Shown: piece after piece, positions 1 to 6,555 of the stretch
Numbering within the stretch: the first letter of the stretch is position 1
Layout: every line of letters starts with the position of its first letter
From: SFDP01 sp051653625
GTDB lineage: Bacteria; Bacillota; Clostridia; Lachnospirales; Lachnospiraceae
Assembly (NCBI GenBank): GCA_051653625.1
Contig: JBOFWM010000043.1
Coordinates: 1 to 8,091, forward strand
Direction: 5' to 3'
Length of the DNA stretch: 8,091 nt
Program-made: the position numbers and the translations under genes
Notes under the pieces: model-generated
Databases searched by the model: none
Seen by the model: the letters and a program-made list of their open reading frames with translations, nothing else
Told to the model about the DNA's origin: nothing

Positions 1-105
1 GCTTTATTAACTATACCCATTTATCAGCATTCGGTATTTGATACTACGATATCCATCACTATCGGCTCTGTTTTAGAGGTAAATAAAAATCGTCAAAGCC
101 AGTAA
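1..105 (+). CDS. C-terminal fragment of an unidentified protein (5' end outside window)
   Basis: Reading frame 1 is open from the window edge to a TAA at 103-105, giving 34 residues that begin ALLTIPIYQHSVFD and end NKNRQSQ. The other five frames are interrupted in this stretch, so this is the only candidate. The fragment is moderately hydrophobic with a polar, basic tail. I do not recognise the family and assign no function. It ends 41 nt before the acetyltransferase start, so the two could be co-transcribed. The fragment is too short to prove that it is coding. Confidence 0.4.
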   Translation, partial: ALLTIPIYQHSVFDTTISITIGSVLEVNKNRQSQ

Positions 106-146
106 AATCAATAGATTTAGGCTTGACAGAATAGGAAGGTTGTCCA

Positions 147-1376
147 ATGTTAACGATAAGACGAATTAAAGAGAACGAAATTTTAGATACATATAAATTA
201 GGGTCTATCTGTTTTGATTTTCCATATGCAAACCCTGAAGTTGACGAAATAACTAGGATTCATAAAATTATCACTGAACCAAAAACAAAGAGTGAACGCC
301 ATTGGAACGATACTTATGGTGCATTTGACGAGAATAACGAATTGGCAGCTTCCATCATGGCGCTTCCTTATTCTTATTATTTTGAAGGACATTCTTTCAA
401 GGGAAATGGAATTGGGTTTGTTTCCACTTATCCCCATCACAGAAAGAAAGGCGCTATTAAAAAGTTATTTCAAACCATTTTAGAAGATGCATATAAGGAA
501 GGAAAAATTTTTTCTTATCTTTACCCTTTTAGCGAATGTTTCTATGAACGCTTTGGGTATTTCCGATTAAACAATTCAAAATGTTATGATTTAAATATGC
601 GTGGAATTCCGGATTATCAATATTTAGGTACTTTTAAACCTTATCGACCAGGAGATGATGATATTTTTTCTGATATTAAGAAAATCTATCAATCTTTTGC
701 TCCTAATTATAATATCATGGTAAATCGTGATGAATTTGATTATTCCATTGTAACTGATGCAAAGTTGTACAAAAATAACATAAGCTGTTATGTGTATTAT
801 GATAAAGAACAAATACCTTCTGGATATCTCATCTATACAAGAGAAAATCGTACCTTTTACTGTAAGGAATTCATATTTCATACACCAGACGCTCTTCATG
901 CTATTTTTGCATTTATCCGTTCTTTTTCCTCTTACTATGATTTTGTGCGATGCCATTTTCCAGAATCTATATATATCAGAGATTTTTGTACGGATTATGC
1001 AGCCTATCCATGCACAATAACAGATACCATGAATGGTATGGTACGTGTTATTCACGTTTTTGAAGTTTTAAAAAATGCAACATACATAGGAACAGGTAAA
1101 CTTACCATCGCAATATCCGACAGTCAGTTACAACAAAATACTAAAAATTATTTTATATCCTTTGAAAATGGAATAGCAAATTCTATTATAGAAAAAGACT
1201 ACAACAAAGAGACTGCGGATATCGCTCTTCCTATTTCAAGATTTTCTGCCGCAATAATAGGTTCTTATTCTGCTTGTGATTTCGAATTTATGCTAGATGT
1301 AACATATTCTTGTAAAATCGAGTTACTTAACAAAGTATTTTATAAGAAATCTTCTTTTATTAATAATTATTTTTAA
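147..1376 (+). CDS. Eis-like GNAT family N-acetyltransferase
   Basis: A 409-residue protein with the layout of the Eis (enhanced intracellular survival) family: an N-terminal GNAT fold, a second GNAT-like region, and a C-terminal sterol-carrier-like domain. The acetyl-CoA loop is visible around residues 88-105 (GIGFVSTYPHHRKKGA, matching the family's V-x-P-x-x-R-x-x-G pattern). The segment YPFSECFYERFGY near 126-138 is the Eis hallmark following the first GNAT core. The length is typical of Eis homologues (about 390-420). ATG is preceded by GGAAGG with a 7-nt spacer, which supports this start. Family members transfer acetyl groups from acetyl-CoA to amines, including aminoglycosides and lysine residues in proteins; the substrate here cannot be read from sequence. 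It converges on spmB, and the two stop codons overlap at 1373-1376 with no terminator visible. Confidence 0.85.
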   Translation: MLTIRRIKENEILDTYKLGSICFDFPYANPEVDEITRIHKIITEPKTKSERHWNDTYGAFDENNELAASIMALPYSYYFEGHSFKGNGIGFVSTYPHHRKKGAIKKLFQTILEDAYKEGKIFSYLYPFSECFYERFGYFRLNNSKCYDLNMRGIPDYQYLGTFKPYRPGDDDIFSDIKKIYQSFAPNYNIMVNRDEFDYSIVTDAKLYKNNISCYVYYDKEQIPSGYLIYTRENRTFYCKEFIFHTPDALHAIFAFIRSFSSYYDFVRCHFPESIYIRDFCTDYAAYPCTITDTMNGMVRVIHVFEVLKNATYIGTGKLTIAISDSQLQQNTKNYFISFENGIANSIIEKDYNKETADIALPISRFSAAIIGSYSACDFEFMLDVTYSCKIELLNKVFYKKSSFINNYF

Positions 1377-1906
1377 TTCATTAAATAATACGTAATACAA
1401 ATACTAGCAATAATTCCTGCAAGAGTTGATATAACCGCTCCTAACAAGGTCCATTTTGTTTTTGTAACTTTTGCAGCAATAAAGTACACTGACATTGTAT
1501 AAAAAATTGTTTCAGTACAACTACACAAAATAGAGGCAAGCATTCCAACAAAAGAATCAGTCCCATACACTTTATAAATATCTAATAATAAACCAGTTGC
1601 TGCTGAAGAAGAAAATACTTTAATAATCATTAACGAAATAATGTCGGATGGAAGTCCAACTTTTTGTGTAATTACTCCTATGTGATTTCCTATAAATTCT
1701 AAAAAACCAGATGCTCGTAAAATGCCAACTCCAATCATTAATGCGATTAACGTTGGCATAATTTCAAAGACTGTAAAAATTCCAGATTTTGCACCTTTTA
1801 CAAACTCTTCATATACACGAGTTTTTGTAGATAACCCATATGCTAATACATAAAATATTAACAGTGGGATTAAAATTTTAGAAATATTATTTAAAATTGC
1901 CCCCAT
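1373..1906 (-). CDS. spmB: Spore maturation protein B
   Basis: A 177-residue polytopic membrane protein of the nucleoside-recognition (Gate) domain family. The signature segment FEIMPTLIALMIGVGILRASG lies near residues 47-67, followed by hydrophobic segments including the C-terminal one. It is the second gene of the spmA-spmB pair. Its ATG lies 1 nt past the spmA stop, and its AGGAG ribosome binding site is inside the last codons of spmA, so translation is probably coupled. In Bacillus subtilis, SpmA and SpmB act in the mother cell to help dehydrate the spore core and give heat resistance. Length and gene order match the known pair. The stop codon overlaps that of the convergent acetyltransferase. 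Confidence 0.93.
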   Translation of the reverse strand: MGAILNNISKILIPLLIFYVLAYGLSTKTRVYEEFVKGAKSGIFTVFEIMPTLIALMIGVGILRASGFLEFIGNHIGVITQKVGLPSDIISLMIIKVFSSSAATGLLLDIYKVYGTDSFVGMLASILCSCTETIFYTMSVYFIAAKVTKTKWTLLGAVISTLAGIIASICITYYLMN

Positions 1907-1907
1907 T

Positions 1908-2495
1908 TTAAATCTCCTCTTTTTTATTTAAGTCCATTATTTTACAAAATATAATGGCAACAAGAGTACTGATTAATGTTGCAAATAATCCTGGCCCTAT
2001 TACATTTGTCGGATTAATGCTTCCGTACTGACTTCTATAGGCAATAATATTTACAGGAACTAATTGCAATGAGGAAATGTTAATAATCAGAAATATACAC
2101 ATTTCATTTGTTGCAATAGGAGACTTTTTTCCCAATTTTGATAATTCTTCCATTGCTTTTAATCCCGCTGGTGTTGCAGCCCATCCTAAGCCCAAAAGAT
2201 TTGATACAATGTTTAGAGTAATATACTCCCTTGCCTTATGCATTTTTGGTATTCTAGGAAATAAAAAAGTTATAAACGGTTCCATTTTTTTTGTAATTAC
2301 ATCGATAAGACCACTACTTCTTGCAATTTCCATGAGCCCCATCCAAAAAGCCATAATTCCAAACATTGTAATACAAAGTGAAATAGATTCTTTTGCAGCA
2401 TCAAAAGCCCCATTTGTTATTGATTCGATATTTCCAGTTAACGTAGCATACACTACACCTATCATTATCATAATTGCCCAAATATAATTAAGCAT
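1908..2495 (-). CDS. spmA: Spore maturation protein A
   Basis: A 195-residue integral membrane protein with the Gate (nucleoside recognition) domain. Diagnostic segments are ITMFGIMAFWMGLMEIARSSG (residues ~42-62), the PRIPKMHKA loop and NLLGLGWAATPAGLKAM (~101-117). ATG at 2495 has AGGAG six bases upstream. In B. subtilis the spm genes belong to the sigma-E mother-cell regulon and contribute to spore core dehydration. The region just upstream here carries a sigma-E-like promoter, which agrees. The start codon lies inside the downstream arm of a perfect inverted repeat, described separately. It is immediately followed by spmB. tRNA-Phe lies 90 nt upstream on the same strand with no convincing terminator between them. 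Confidence 0.94.
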   Translation of the reverse strand: MLNYIWAIMIMIGVVYATLTGNIESITNGAFDAAKESISLCITMFGIMAFWMGLMEIARSSGLIDVITKKMEPFITFLFPRIPKMHKAREYITLNIVSNLLGLGWAATPAGLKAMEELSKLGKKSPIATNEMCIFLIINISSLQLVPVNIIAYRSQYGSINPTNVIGPGLFATLISTLVAIIFCKIMDLNKKEEI

Positions 2496-2534
2496 ACACT
2501 TCTCCTATTTACTCTTAAGAAAAGTGTATGCTTA
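2489..2534 (-). repeat. 13-bp perfect inverted repeat overlapping the spmA promoter and start codon
   Basis: On the minus strand the arm TAAGCATACACTT (2534-2522) is the exact reverse complement of AAGTGTATGCTTA (2501-2489), with a 20-nt loop. The upstream arm contains the sigma-E-like -10 (CATACACT). The downstream arm contains the spmA ATG, and the loop holds the AGGAG ribosome binding site. If transcribed whole, for example by read-through from tRNA-Phe, the hairpin would bury the start codon. A transcript starting in the loop could not form it. The repeat itself is directly seen; the regulatory reading is inference. Confidence 0.75.
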
Positions 2535-2551
2535 TAAATTTAAACTTATGA
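2523..2551 (-). promoter_or_regulatory. Candidate sigma-E-type promoter for spmAB
   Basis: On the minus strand, TCATAAG (2551-2545) is followed after 14 nt by CATACACT (2530-2523). The second element matches the sigma-E -10 consensus CATACAnT exactly. The first keeps the central ATA and preceding TC of the -35 motif but not the last bases. The predicted transcription start is near 2516, giving a leader of about 20 nt that contains AGGAG. Known sigma-E control of spmAB in Bacillus supports the call. No transcript data are available. Confidence 0.6.
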
Positions 2552-2584
2552 TTATTCTTATACTTACAAATTGACAAACTAGAA

Positions 2585-2657
<73 letters not shown>

Positions 2658-2688
2658 AAATAAATCGGCAAGCGCAATTTTCTTTACA

Positions 2689-2717
2689 ATAGTAACGTAT
2701 CAACGTATTTTTGTCAA
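2689..2717 (-). promoter_or_regulatory. Sigma-A-type promoter for tRNA-Phe
   Basis: On the minus strand a consensus TTGACA (2717-2712) is followed by a 17-nt spacer and TACTAT (2694-2689), which matches TATAAT at four of six positions. The start would fall near 2682, about 25 nt before the mature tRNA 5' end. The -35 begins only 7 nt after the reductase stop codon, so the tRNA is probably transcribed both independently and by any read-through from the upstream operon. Confidence 0.7.
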
Positions 2718-2724
2718 GAATTTT

Positions 2725-3906
2725 CTATTTTTTTAAAAGATACCAGTTTGCGATTCGATCAATTACAGAAATAGGAAATGGTCTAAGCGCTTTATTTGCT
2801 TCTTTCAATTTTTTTCTAATCTCTATTCTTTGAGGACAATGTTCTTCACACTTTCCACAGTCTACACATTTTGAAACATGTGCCACATCTTTACGAAGAC
2901 TTACCACTTGAAAAAATTCTCTTCTTCCTGTTTTCTTATCTTCTGCAAACATTCGATTATAACAAGCAAAAGTTGTTGGAATGTCAATTCCTTTTGGACA
3001 TGGCATACAGTATCCACACGCTGTACATCCCACTTTTTCCTTTGATCGAATTATCGTTATAATTTCTTTCACAAATGTATTTTCTTTCTCTGTAAACTCT
3101 CCCACTTTCACTTTTGATGCAATTGCTATATTTTCTTTTATCATTTCAATAGAATTCATACCAGATAATATACATGTAACACCTTCTTGATTCCATAACC
3201 ACCTAAGCGACCACTCAGCACTTGAATATCCCCATTGAGATAGCTCTATTTTTTTCTTTGCTTCTTCTGGTAACATACTAACAAGTTTACCACCTCGCAA
3301 TGGTTCCATAATTATAACCGGAATTTCAAGTTCCTGTGCACGTTCTAAGCCCACTCTTCCCGCTTGTGTATGTTCATCCAAATAATTATATTGAATTTGA
3401 CAAAAATCCCAGTCATAGTCTTCAAGAATCTTGATAAACATTTCAGTATTTCCATGAAAAGAAAAACCAATTTGACGAATTCTTCCCGCTTTCTTCTCTT
3501 TTCCAATCCATTCTATAATTCCAAGTTTTTTTAATCGAATCCATGATTCTATATCCGTCAACATATGCATCAAGTAATAATCAATATAATTTGTTTGAAG
3601 TCGTTCTAATGATTCTTCAAAATACCGATCAATAGCGTCTTTTGTTTTAACTTTATATTGTGGTAATTTTGTAGCAATATATATTTTTTCTCGACACCCA
3701 AGTTCTTTAATTATGTTTCCAACTGCAACTTCATTTCCTGGATATAGATGAGCAGTATCAAAATAATTTAAACCATGCTCAATTGCATATGCAACTTCTT
3801 TAGTCGCCTTTTTTAGATTAATGGTATTTCCATTTTTTGTAAATCTCATACACCCTAATCCTAGTATAGATATTTCATTCCCATATTTATCTTTTCTATA
3901 TTGCAT
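2725..3906 (-). CDS. Aldo/keto reductase with C-terminal 4Fe-4S ferredoxin domain
   Basis: A 393-residue fusion. Residues 1-280 are an aldo/keto reductase barrel beginning with the typical ISILGLGCMRF strand. The expected tetrad is present: Asp50 and Tyr55 (YFDTAHLYPGNE), Lys80 (IATKLP) and His114 (YYLMHML). The C-terminal part carries two cysteine clusters, C294-x2-C297-x2-C300-x2-C303-P and C347-x2-C350-x2-C353-x3-C357-P, predicted to hold two 4Fe-4S clusters. This matches the COG1453-type oxidoreductases common in clostridia, whose substrates are mostly unknown. The iron-sulfur domain suggests electron exchange with ferredoxin rather than only NAD(P)H. ATG is preceded by AAAGGTGA with a 7-nt spacer. 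It is the last gene of the marR-MATE operon, 22 nt after the transporter, with no terminator seen at its end. A cytosolic location is inferred. Confidence 0.9.
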   Translation of the reverse strand: MQYRKDKYGNEISILGLGCMRFTKNGNTINLKKATKEVAYAIEHGLNYFDTAHLYPGNEVAVGNIIKELGCREKIYIATKLPQYKVKTKDAIDRYFEESLERLQTNYIDYYLMHMLTDIESWIRLKKLGIIEWIGKEKKAGRIRQIGFSFHGNTEMFIKILEDYDWDFCQIQYNYLDEHTQAGRVGLERAQELEIPVIIMEPLRGGKLVSMLPEEAKKKIELSQWGYSSAEWSLRWLWNQEGVTCILSGMNSIEMIKENIAIASKVKVGEFTEKENTFVKEIITIIRSKEKVGCTACGYCMPCPKGIDIPTTFACYNRMFAEDKKTGRREFFQVVSLRKDVAHVSKCVDCGKCEEHCPQRIEIRKKLKEANKALRPFPISVIDRIANWYLLKK

Positions 3907-3928
3907 AATGTTTCACCTTTTCTATCTA

Positions 3929-5263
3929 TTAATAGCCATAGATTTTTTTATTTTTCATAAAGAAATATACAGTTATTATAACTGTAATAAGTTCGGCTGT
4001 TGCAATTGCGAGCCATATTCCATTAATTCCAAGAAAAATTGGTAAAATAAGTACTGCTACAACTTGTATTACCAATGTTCTTAAAAAAGAAATACTTGCT
4101 GAAATTACACCATTATCTAATGCTGTAAACATAGCAGATGCAAAAATATTAAATCCACAAATCAAAAACGATAATGAATATTGAATTAAACCTATTTTTG
4201 TTAATTCCATTAATGCGTTATCATATCCAACAAAGATACTTGCTAGCTGCTTCGAAAAAACAATTGCAATTGTTGTCATACTGATGGATAATATAACAGT
4301 AATAACCATACTTTTTTTTATAATATTTTTCAACTCTTTTTTATTTCCTGCACCGTAATTATATCCAATAATCGGCGTAATTCCTATAGAATATCCGAAG
4401 AAAAACCCCATAAAAATAAAATTAACATACATAATTACTCCATATGCTGCTACTCCGTCTTCTGCAGCAATTTTTAGCAATTGAAAATTATATAAAATTC
4501 CCACTATAGACATAGACATATTTGAGATCATTTCTGAAAATCCATTCATACAAGCTTTTCTAATTGCTTCAAAATCAAATTTTGTTATTACTAATTTCAA
4601 TATTCCCTTTTTATTACATATAAAATAACATAGCGGTACAACTGCTCCTACCATCTGACTGATCACCGTTGCTATAGCTGCACCAGCAATTCCCATTGAA
4701 AATAAGTAGACTAGCAAAAAATCAAAAATAATATTTGTTATACCTGTACAAAGCGAAACAATTAAACCCATTTTAGGAAGTTCTGCAACAACTAAAAAAC
4801 TATGAAATGTATTTTGCAACATATAAAAAATAGTTGCAACTACTAATATTCTTCCATAAAGAACTGCATCCGCAGCCATATGCTCGCTCGCCCCAAGCGA
4901 ATATACAATATTGGGCATAAAAATAAATCCCACTACAGAAATAATAAATCCAATTAAAATCACTAAATTTATAAGCATGGAAAAATATGCATGAGCCTCC
5001 TTTTTCTTTTCTTCCCCTAGTGTTTTTGAAACTAATGCCGCTCCACCTGTTCCAATCATATATCCGAAAGATCCTCCTGCCATTAGAACAGGCATTATTA
5101 AATTGACTGCCGCAAATGCATTTTTTCCAATAATATTAGAAACAAACCAACCATCAACAATACCATACAAAGATGTCACAATCATCATAAAAATCGTAGG
5201 CATTACAAATCGTAGCAATCTCTTATATGTAAATTGATCCGACAACTTAATTTTCATGTTCAC
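3929..5263 (-). CDS. MATE family efflux transporter (MepA-like)
   Basis: A 444-residue polytopic membrane protein with about 12 hydrophobic segments, the normal MATE length. The first transmembrane region reads SLYGIVDGWFVSNIIG and is followed by AFAAVNLIMPVLMAGG, the pattern of MepA-type multidrug/sodium or proton antiporters. A related motif recurs in the second half (FGYSIGITPIIGYNYGAGNKKE near residue 282). The start is GTG at 5263, giving a GTGA overlap with the marR stop and a GGAG site 8 nt upstream. An ATG two codons in (5257) would sit 14 nt from that site, so GTG is preferred. Linkage to a MarR regulator and an oxidoreductase points to export of a toxic or redox-active small molecule. 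The substrate is unknown. Confidence 0.92.
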   Translation of the reverse strand: MNMKIKLSDQFTYKRLLRFVMPTIFMMIVTSLYGIVDGWFVSNIIGKNAFAAVNLIMPVLMAGGSFGYMIGTGGAALVSKTLGEEKKKEAHAYFSMLINLVILIGFIISVVGFIFMPNIVYSLGASEHMAADAVLYGRILVVATIFYMLQNTFHSFLVVAELPKMGLIVSLCTGITNIIFDFLLVYLFSMGIAGAAIATVISQMVGAVVPLCYFICNKKGILKLVITKFDFEAIRKACMNGFSEMISNMSMSIVGILYNFQLLKIAAEDGVAAYGVIMYVNFIFMGFFFGYSIGITPIIGYNYGAGNKKELKNIIKKSMVITVILSISMTTIAIVFSKQLASIFVGYDNALMELTKIGLIQYSLSFLICGFNIFASAMFTALDNGVISASISFLRTLVIQVVAVLILPIFLGINGIWLAIATAELITVIITVYFFMKNKKIYGY

Positions 5264-5706
5264 TCTATTTTCTCCACTTCTTCTTTCAAATAAACTAAGT
5301 CTCGTTCCATAAGGGAAATAATTTGTTCTCTTTCTTTCTCACTAAATCTGCAAAATGCTCTTTCTTCTGCAAGAAAAATATCTACTATATGCATCTTACA
5401 AAATTCTTTCCCCTTTTCTGTTAATATTACAATTTTACTTTTTTTGTTCTTTTTTCCAACTTGCAAATAAATATACTCCTGCTTAACTAGCCAGGAAATT
5501 GCTGAATTGATAGTTTGTTTTGAATAATACCATAAATTACATAAATCTTGTTGTGTATACTCTTTCGATTCACTCGCCAAAGAATATAAAACCCAAAAAC
5601 AAGTTTCTGACATTTTCGATTTTGCAGCTAAACGTCTATATATTTCATCTTGTTCTCTATATAATCTTGTGAGCGTGGCAAATTGTTCTCTTAGTAATCT
5701 CTCCAT
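5260..5706 (-). CDS. MarR family transcriptional regulator
   Basis: A 148-residue winged-helix protein when started at the internal ATG at 5706. An upstream ATG at 5787 gives 175 residues, but those extra codons cover the promoter and inverted repeat and overlap the crp-like gene. The 5706 start has AAGGA seven bases upstream and restores the usual MarR length of about 145-150. The helix-turn-helix is around residues 50-72 (TQQDLCNLWYYSKQTINSAI), followed by a basic wing near 78-97 (KKNKKSKIVILTEKGK) and C-terminal dimer helices. It is the first gene of the operon with the MATE transporter, whose start overlaps its stop. It probably represses this operon until a ligand, likely the exported compound, is bound. 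Ligand identity is unknown. Confidence 0.88.
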   Translation of the reverse strand: MERLLREQFATLTRLYREQDEIYRRLAAKSKMSETCFWVLYSLASESKEYTQQDLCNLWYYSKQTINSAISWLVKQEYIYLQVGKKNKKSKIVILTEKGKEFCKMHIVDIFLAEERAFCRFSEKEREQIISLMERDLVYLKEEVEKIE

Positions 5707-5729
5707 ACCTTTTTCCTTATCCTTTATAA

Positions 5730-5776
5730 AATAATCCGAAATCGTACTTTTTAGTTTAGTCCGATTTCGGATTATT
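5730..5776. promoter_or_regulatory. Candidate MarR operator: 15-bp perfect inverted repeat
   Basis: AATAATCCGAAATCG (5730-5744) is the exact reverse complement of CGATTTCGGATTATT (5762-5776), with a 17-nt centre. Each arm also contains a small dyad, CCGA-AA-TCG at 5736-5744 and CCGA-TT-TCGG at 5761-5770, with centres 25 bp apart. This suggests two regulator dimers. The arms flank the -10 of the marR promoter, and one abuts the -35. A terminator for the preceding gene is a weaker alternative because no clear U-tract follows on the minus strand. Confidence 0.65.
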
Positions 5777-5781
5777 GTCAA
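5753..5781 (-). promoter_or_regulatory. Sigma-A-type promoter for marR-MATE-reductase operon
   Basis: On the minus strand, consensus TTGACA (5781-5776) is followed by a 17-nt spacer and TAAACT (5758-5753), four of six matches to TATAAT. The predicted start is near 5746, leaving a leader of about 40 nt to the ATG at 5706. The -35 includes the TGA stop of the crp-like gene, so the promoter overlaps the end of that coding region. Confidence 0.6.
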
Positions 5782-6446
5782 TTGCATTTTAATATTTCAA
5801 AATTATTTTTTTGATAACGAATTATTCCTTCTTTTTGCATTTTAGATAATTCATTCGATAAAGCGCTTCGATCAGCACATAAATAATTTGCCAATTCTTC
5901 ACGATTGAAAGAAATTGAAAACGTACTTCTACCCTTTCTTTCATATTCAAAATAAGAAATTATTTTTTCTCGAAGCGTTCTTTTTGAAATAATATCTATT
6001 TTTTGATTTAAATAAAGATTTTTCATGGCAAGAATTTTCAACATGTTTTCCACTAACTTTTGATGAGATATACACGTACTACTACAAGTATGAATAATCT
6101 TGCCATAATCAAGCAGTAAAATTTCGCATTCCTGTGTTCCTTGAATCGCAACAGGACTCCTTGAAATATCTGCACATGCAAATGTTTCACCAAATAATTC
6201 TCCTTCCACTAATTTTGCAATTACTTGTTGATTACCTTCTATATCTTCTTTAATAATTTTTATACTACCTTTCAAAACAATTCCAACAAATGAAATAGGA
6301 TCTCCTACCCGAAGAATAAATTCATTCTTTTTAAATGTTTTCTCTTTCGCATCTAAACATGCAATCATCCCTTTAAACTCATCCATATTTACTTGATGAA
6401 ATAAGTAATTTGTTTTTAATATCTTATATTTTTCCTCTAAATTCAT
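5778..6446 (-). CDS. Crp/Fnr family transcriptional regulator (HcpR-like)
   Basis: A 222-residue protein with an N-terminal cyclic-nucleotide-binding beta-barrel (roughly 15-115, including GIVLKGSIKII and the EGELFGETFA loop). A long dimer helix follows (~125-155), then a C-terminal winged helix-turn-helix (~178-205, SFNREELANYLCADRSALSNELSKM). There is no N-terminal FNR-type cysteine quartet, so it probably does not sense oxygen through a 4Fe-4S cluster. Cysteines occur at 30, 91, 107, 121, 125, 190 and 221. ATG has AAGGAG with a 7-nt spacer. It is divergent from a ferredoxin-like gene, an arrangement reminiscent of HcpR with FrdX, which respond to nitrosative stress in other anaerobes. No hcp gene is in the window, so the HcpR assignment is inference. 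A palindrome in the shared upstream region is its likely binding site. Confidence 0.85.
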   Translation of the reverse strand: MNLEEKYKILKTNYLFHQVNMDEFKGMIACLDAKEKTFKKNEFILRVGDPISFVGIVLKGSIKIIKEDIEGNQQVIAKLVEGELFGETFACADISRSPVAIQGTQECEILLLDYGKIIHTCSSTCISHQKLVENMLKILAMKNLYLNQKIDIISKRTLREKIISYFEYERKGRSTFSISFNREELANYLCADRSALSNELSKMQKEGIIRYQKNNFEILKCN

Positions 6447-6460
6447 TTTTTCGCTCCTTT

Positions 6461-6476
6461 TGTTGTCCAGACAACA
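6461..6476. promoter_or_regulatory. Candidate Crp/Fnr-type operator palindrome
   Basis: TGTTGTC-CA-GACAACA has perfect 7-bp arms around two bases. Read as TGTTG-N6-CAACA it has the same 16-bp geometry as the classical CRP site TGTGA-N6-TCACA. It lies in the shared upstream region of the divergent crp-like and ferredoxin genes, 14 bp before the crp-like start codon. Its centre (6468.5) falls at about -41.5 of the best plus-strand promoter, the class II activator position. Confidence 0.65.
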
Positions 6477-6490
6477 TATTTATATTTTTT

Positions 6491-6524
6491 AGTATATTAT
6501 AATTTGGACATAATAATCAATGTT
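6491..6524. promoter_or_regulatory. Divergent promoter region between crp-like gene and ferredoxin gene
   Basis: On the plus strand TATAAT at 6498-6503 has no good -35 at 17 nt (CATATT), consistent with an activator-dependent promoter. The start would be near 6510, giving a 45-nt leader for the ferredoxin gene. On the minus strand TTGATT (6520-6515), an 18-nt spacer and TATACT (6496-6491) form a plausible crp-like promoter. Its start near 6484 would place the palindrome just downstream, suitable for self-repression. The minus-strand assignment is the weaker of the two. Confidence 0.4.
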
Positions 6525-6555
6525 AATAAAAATCTTTTAAAAATTAGGAGGAACT

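Noticed and set aside
123..128. TTGACA upstream of the acetyltransferase
   Set aside because: A -10 at normal spacing would fall on the start codon itself, so it cannot serve this gene.
624..1055. Minus-strand 143-residue frame antisense to the acetyltransferase
   Set aside because: It is fully inside a well-supported gene and has no recognisable domain. Shorter frames at 198-440 and 292-483 fail for the same reason.
1366..1389. ATTATTT/AAATAAT inverted repeat at the acetyltransferase-spmB junction
   Set aside because: The stem is only A-T pairs, 7 bp long with a 10-nt loop, and is too weak to call a terminator.
2077..2487. Plus-strand 136-residue frame antisense to spmA
   Set aside because: A shadow of spmA. 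Its hydrophobic composition follows from the complementary membrane-protein codons.
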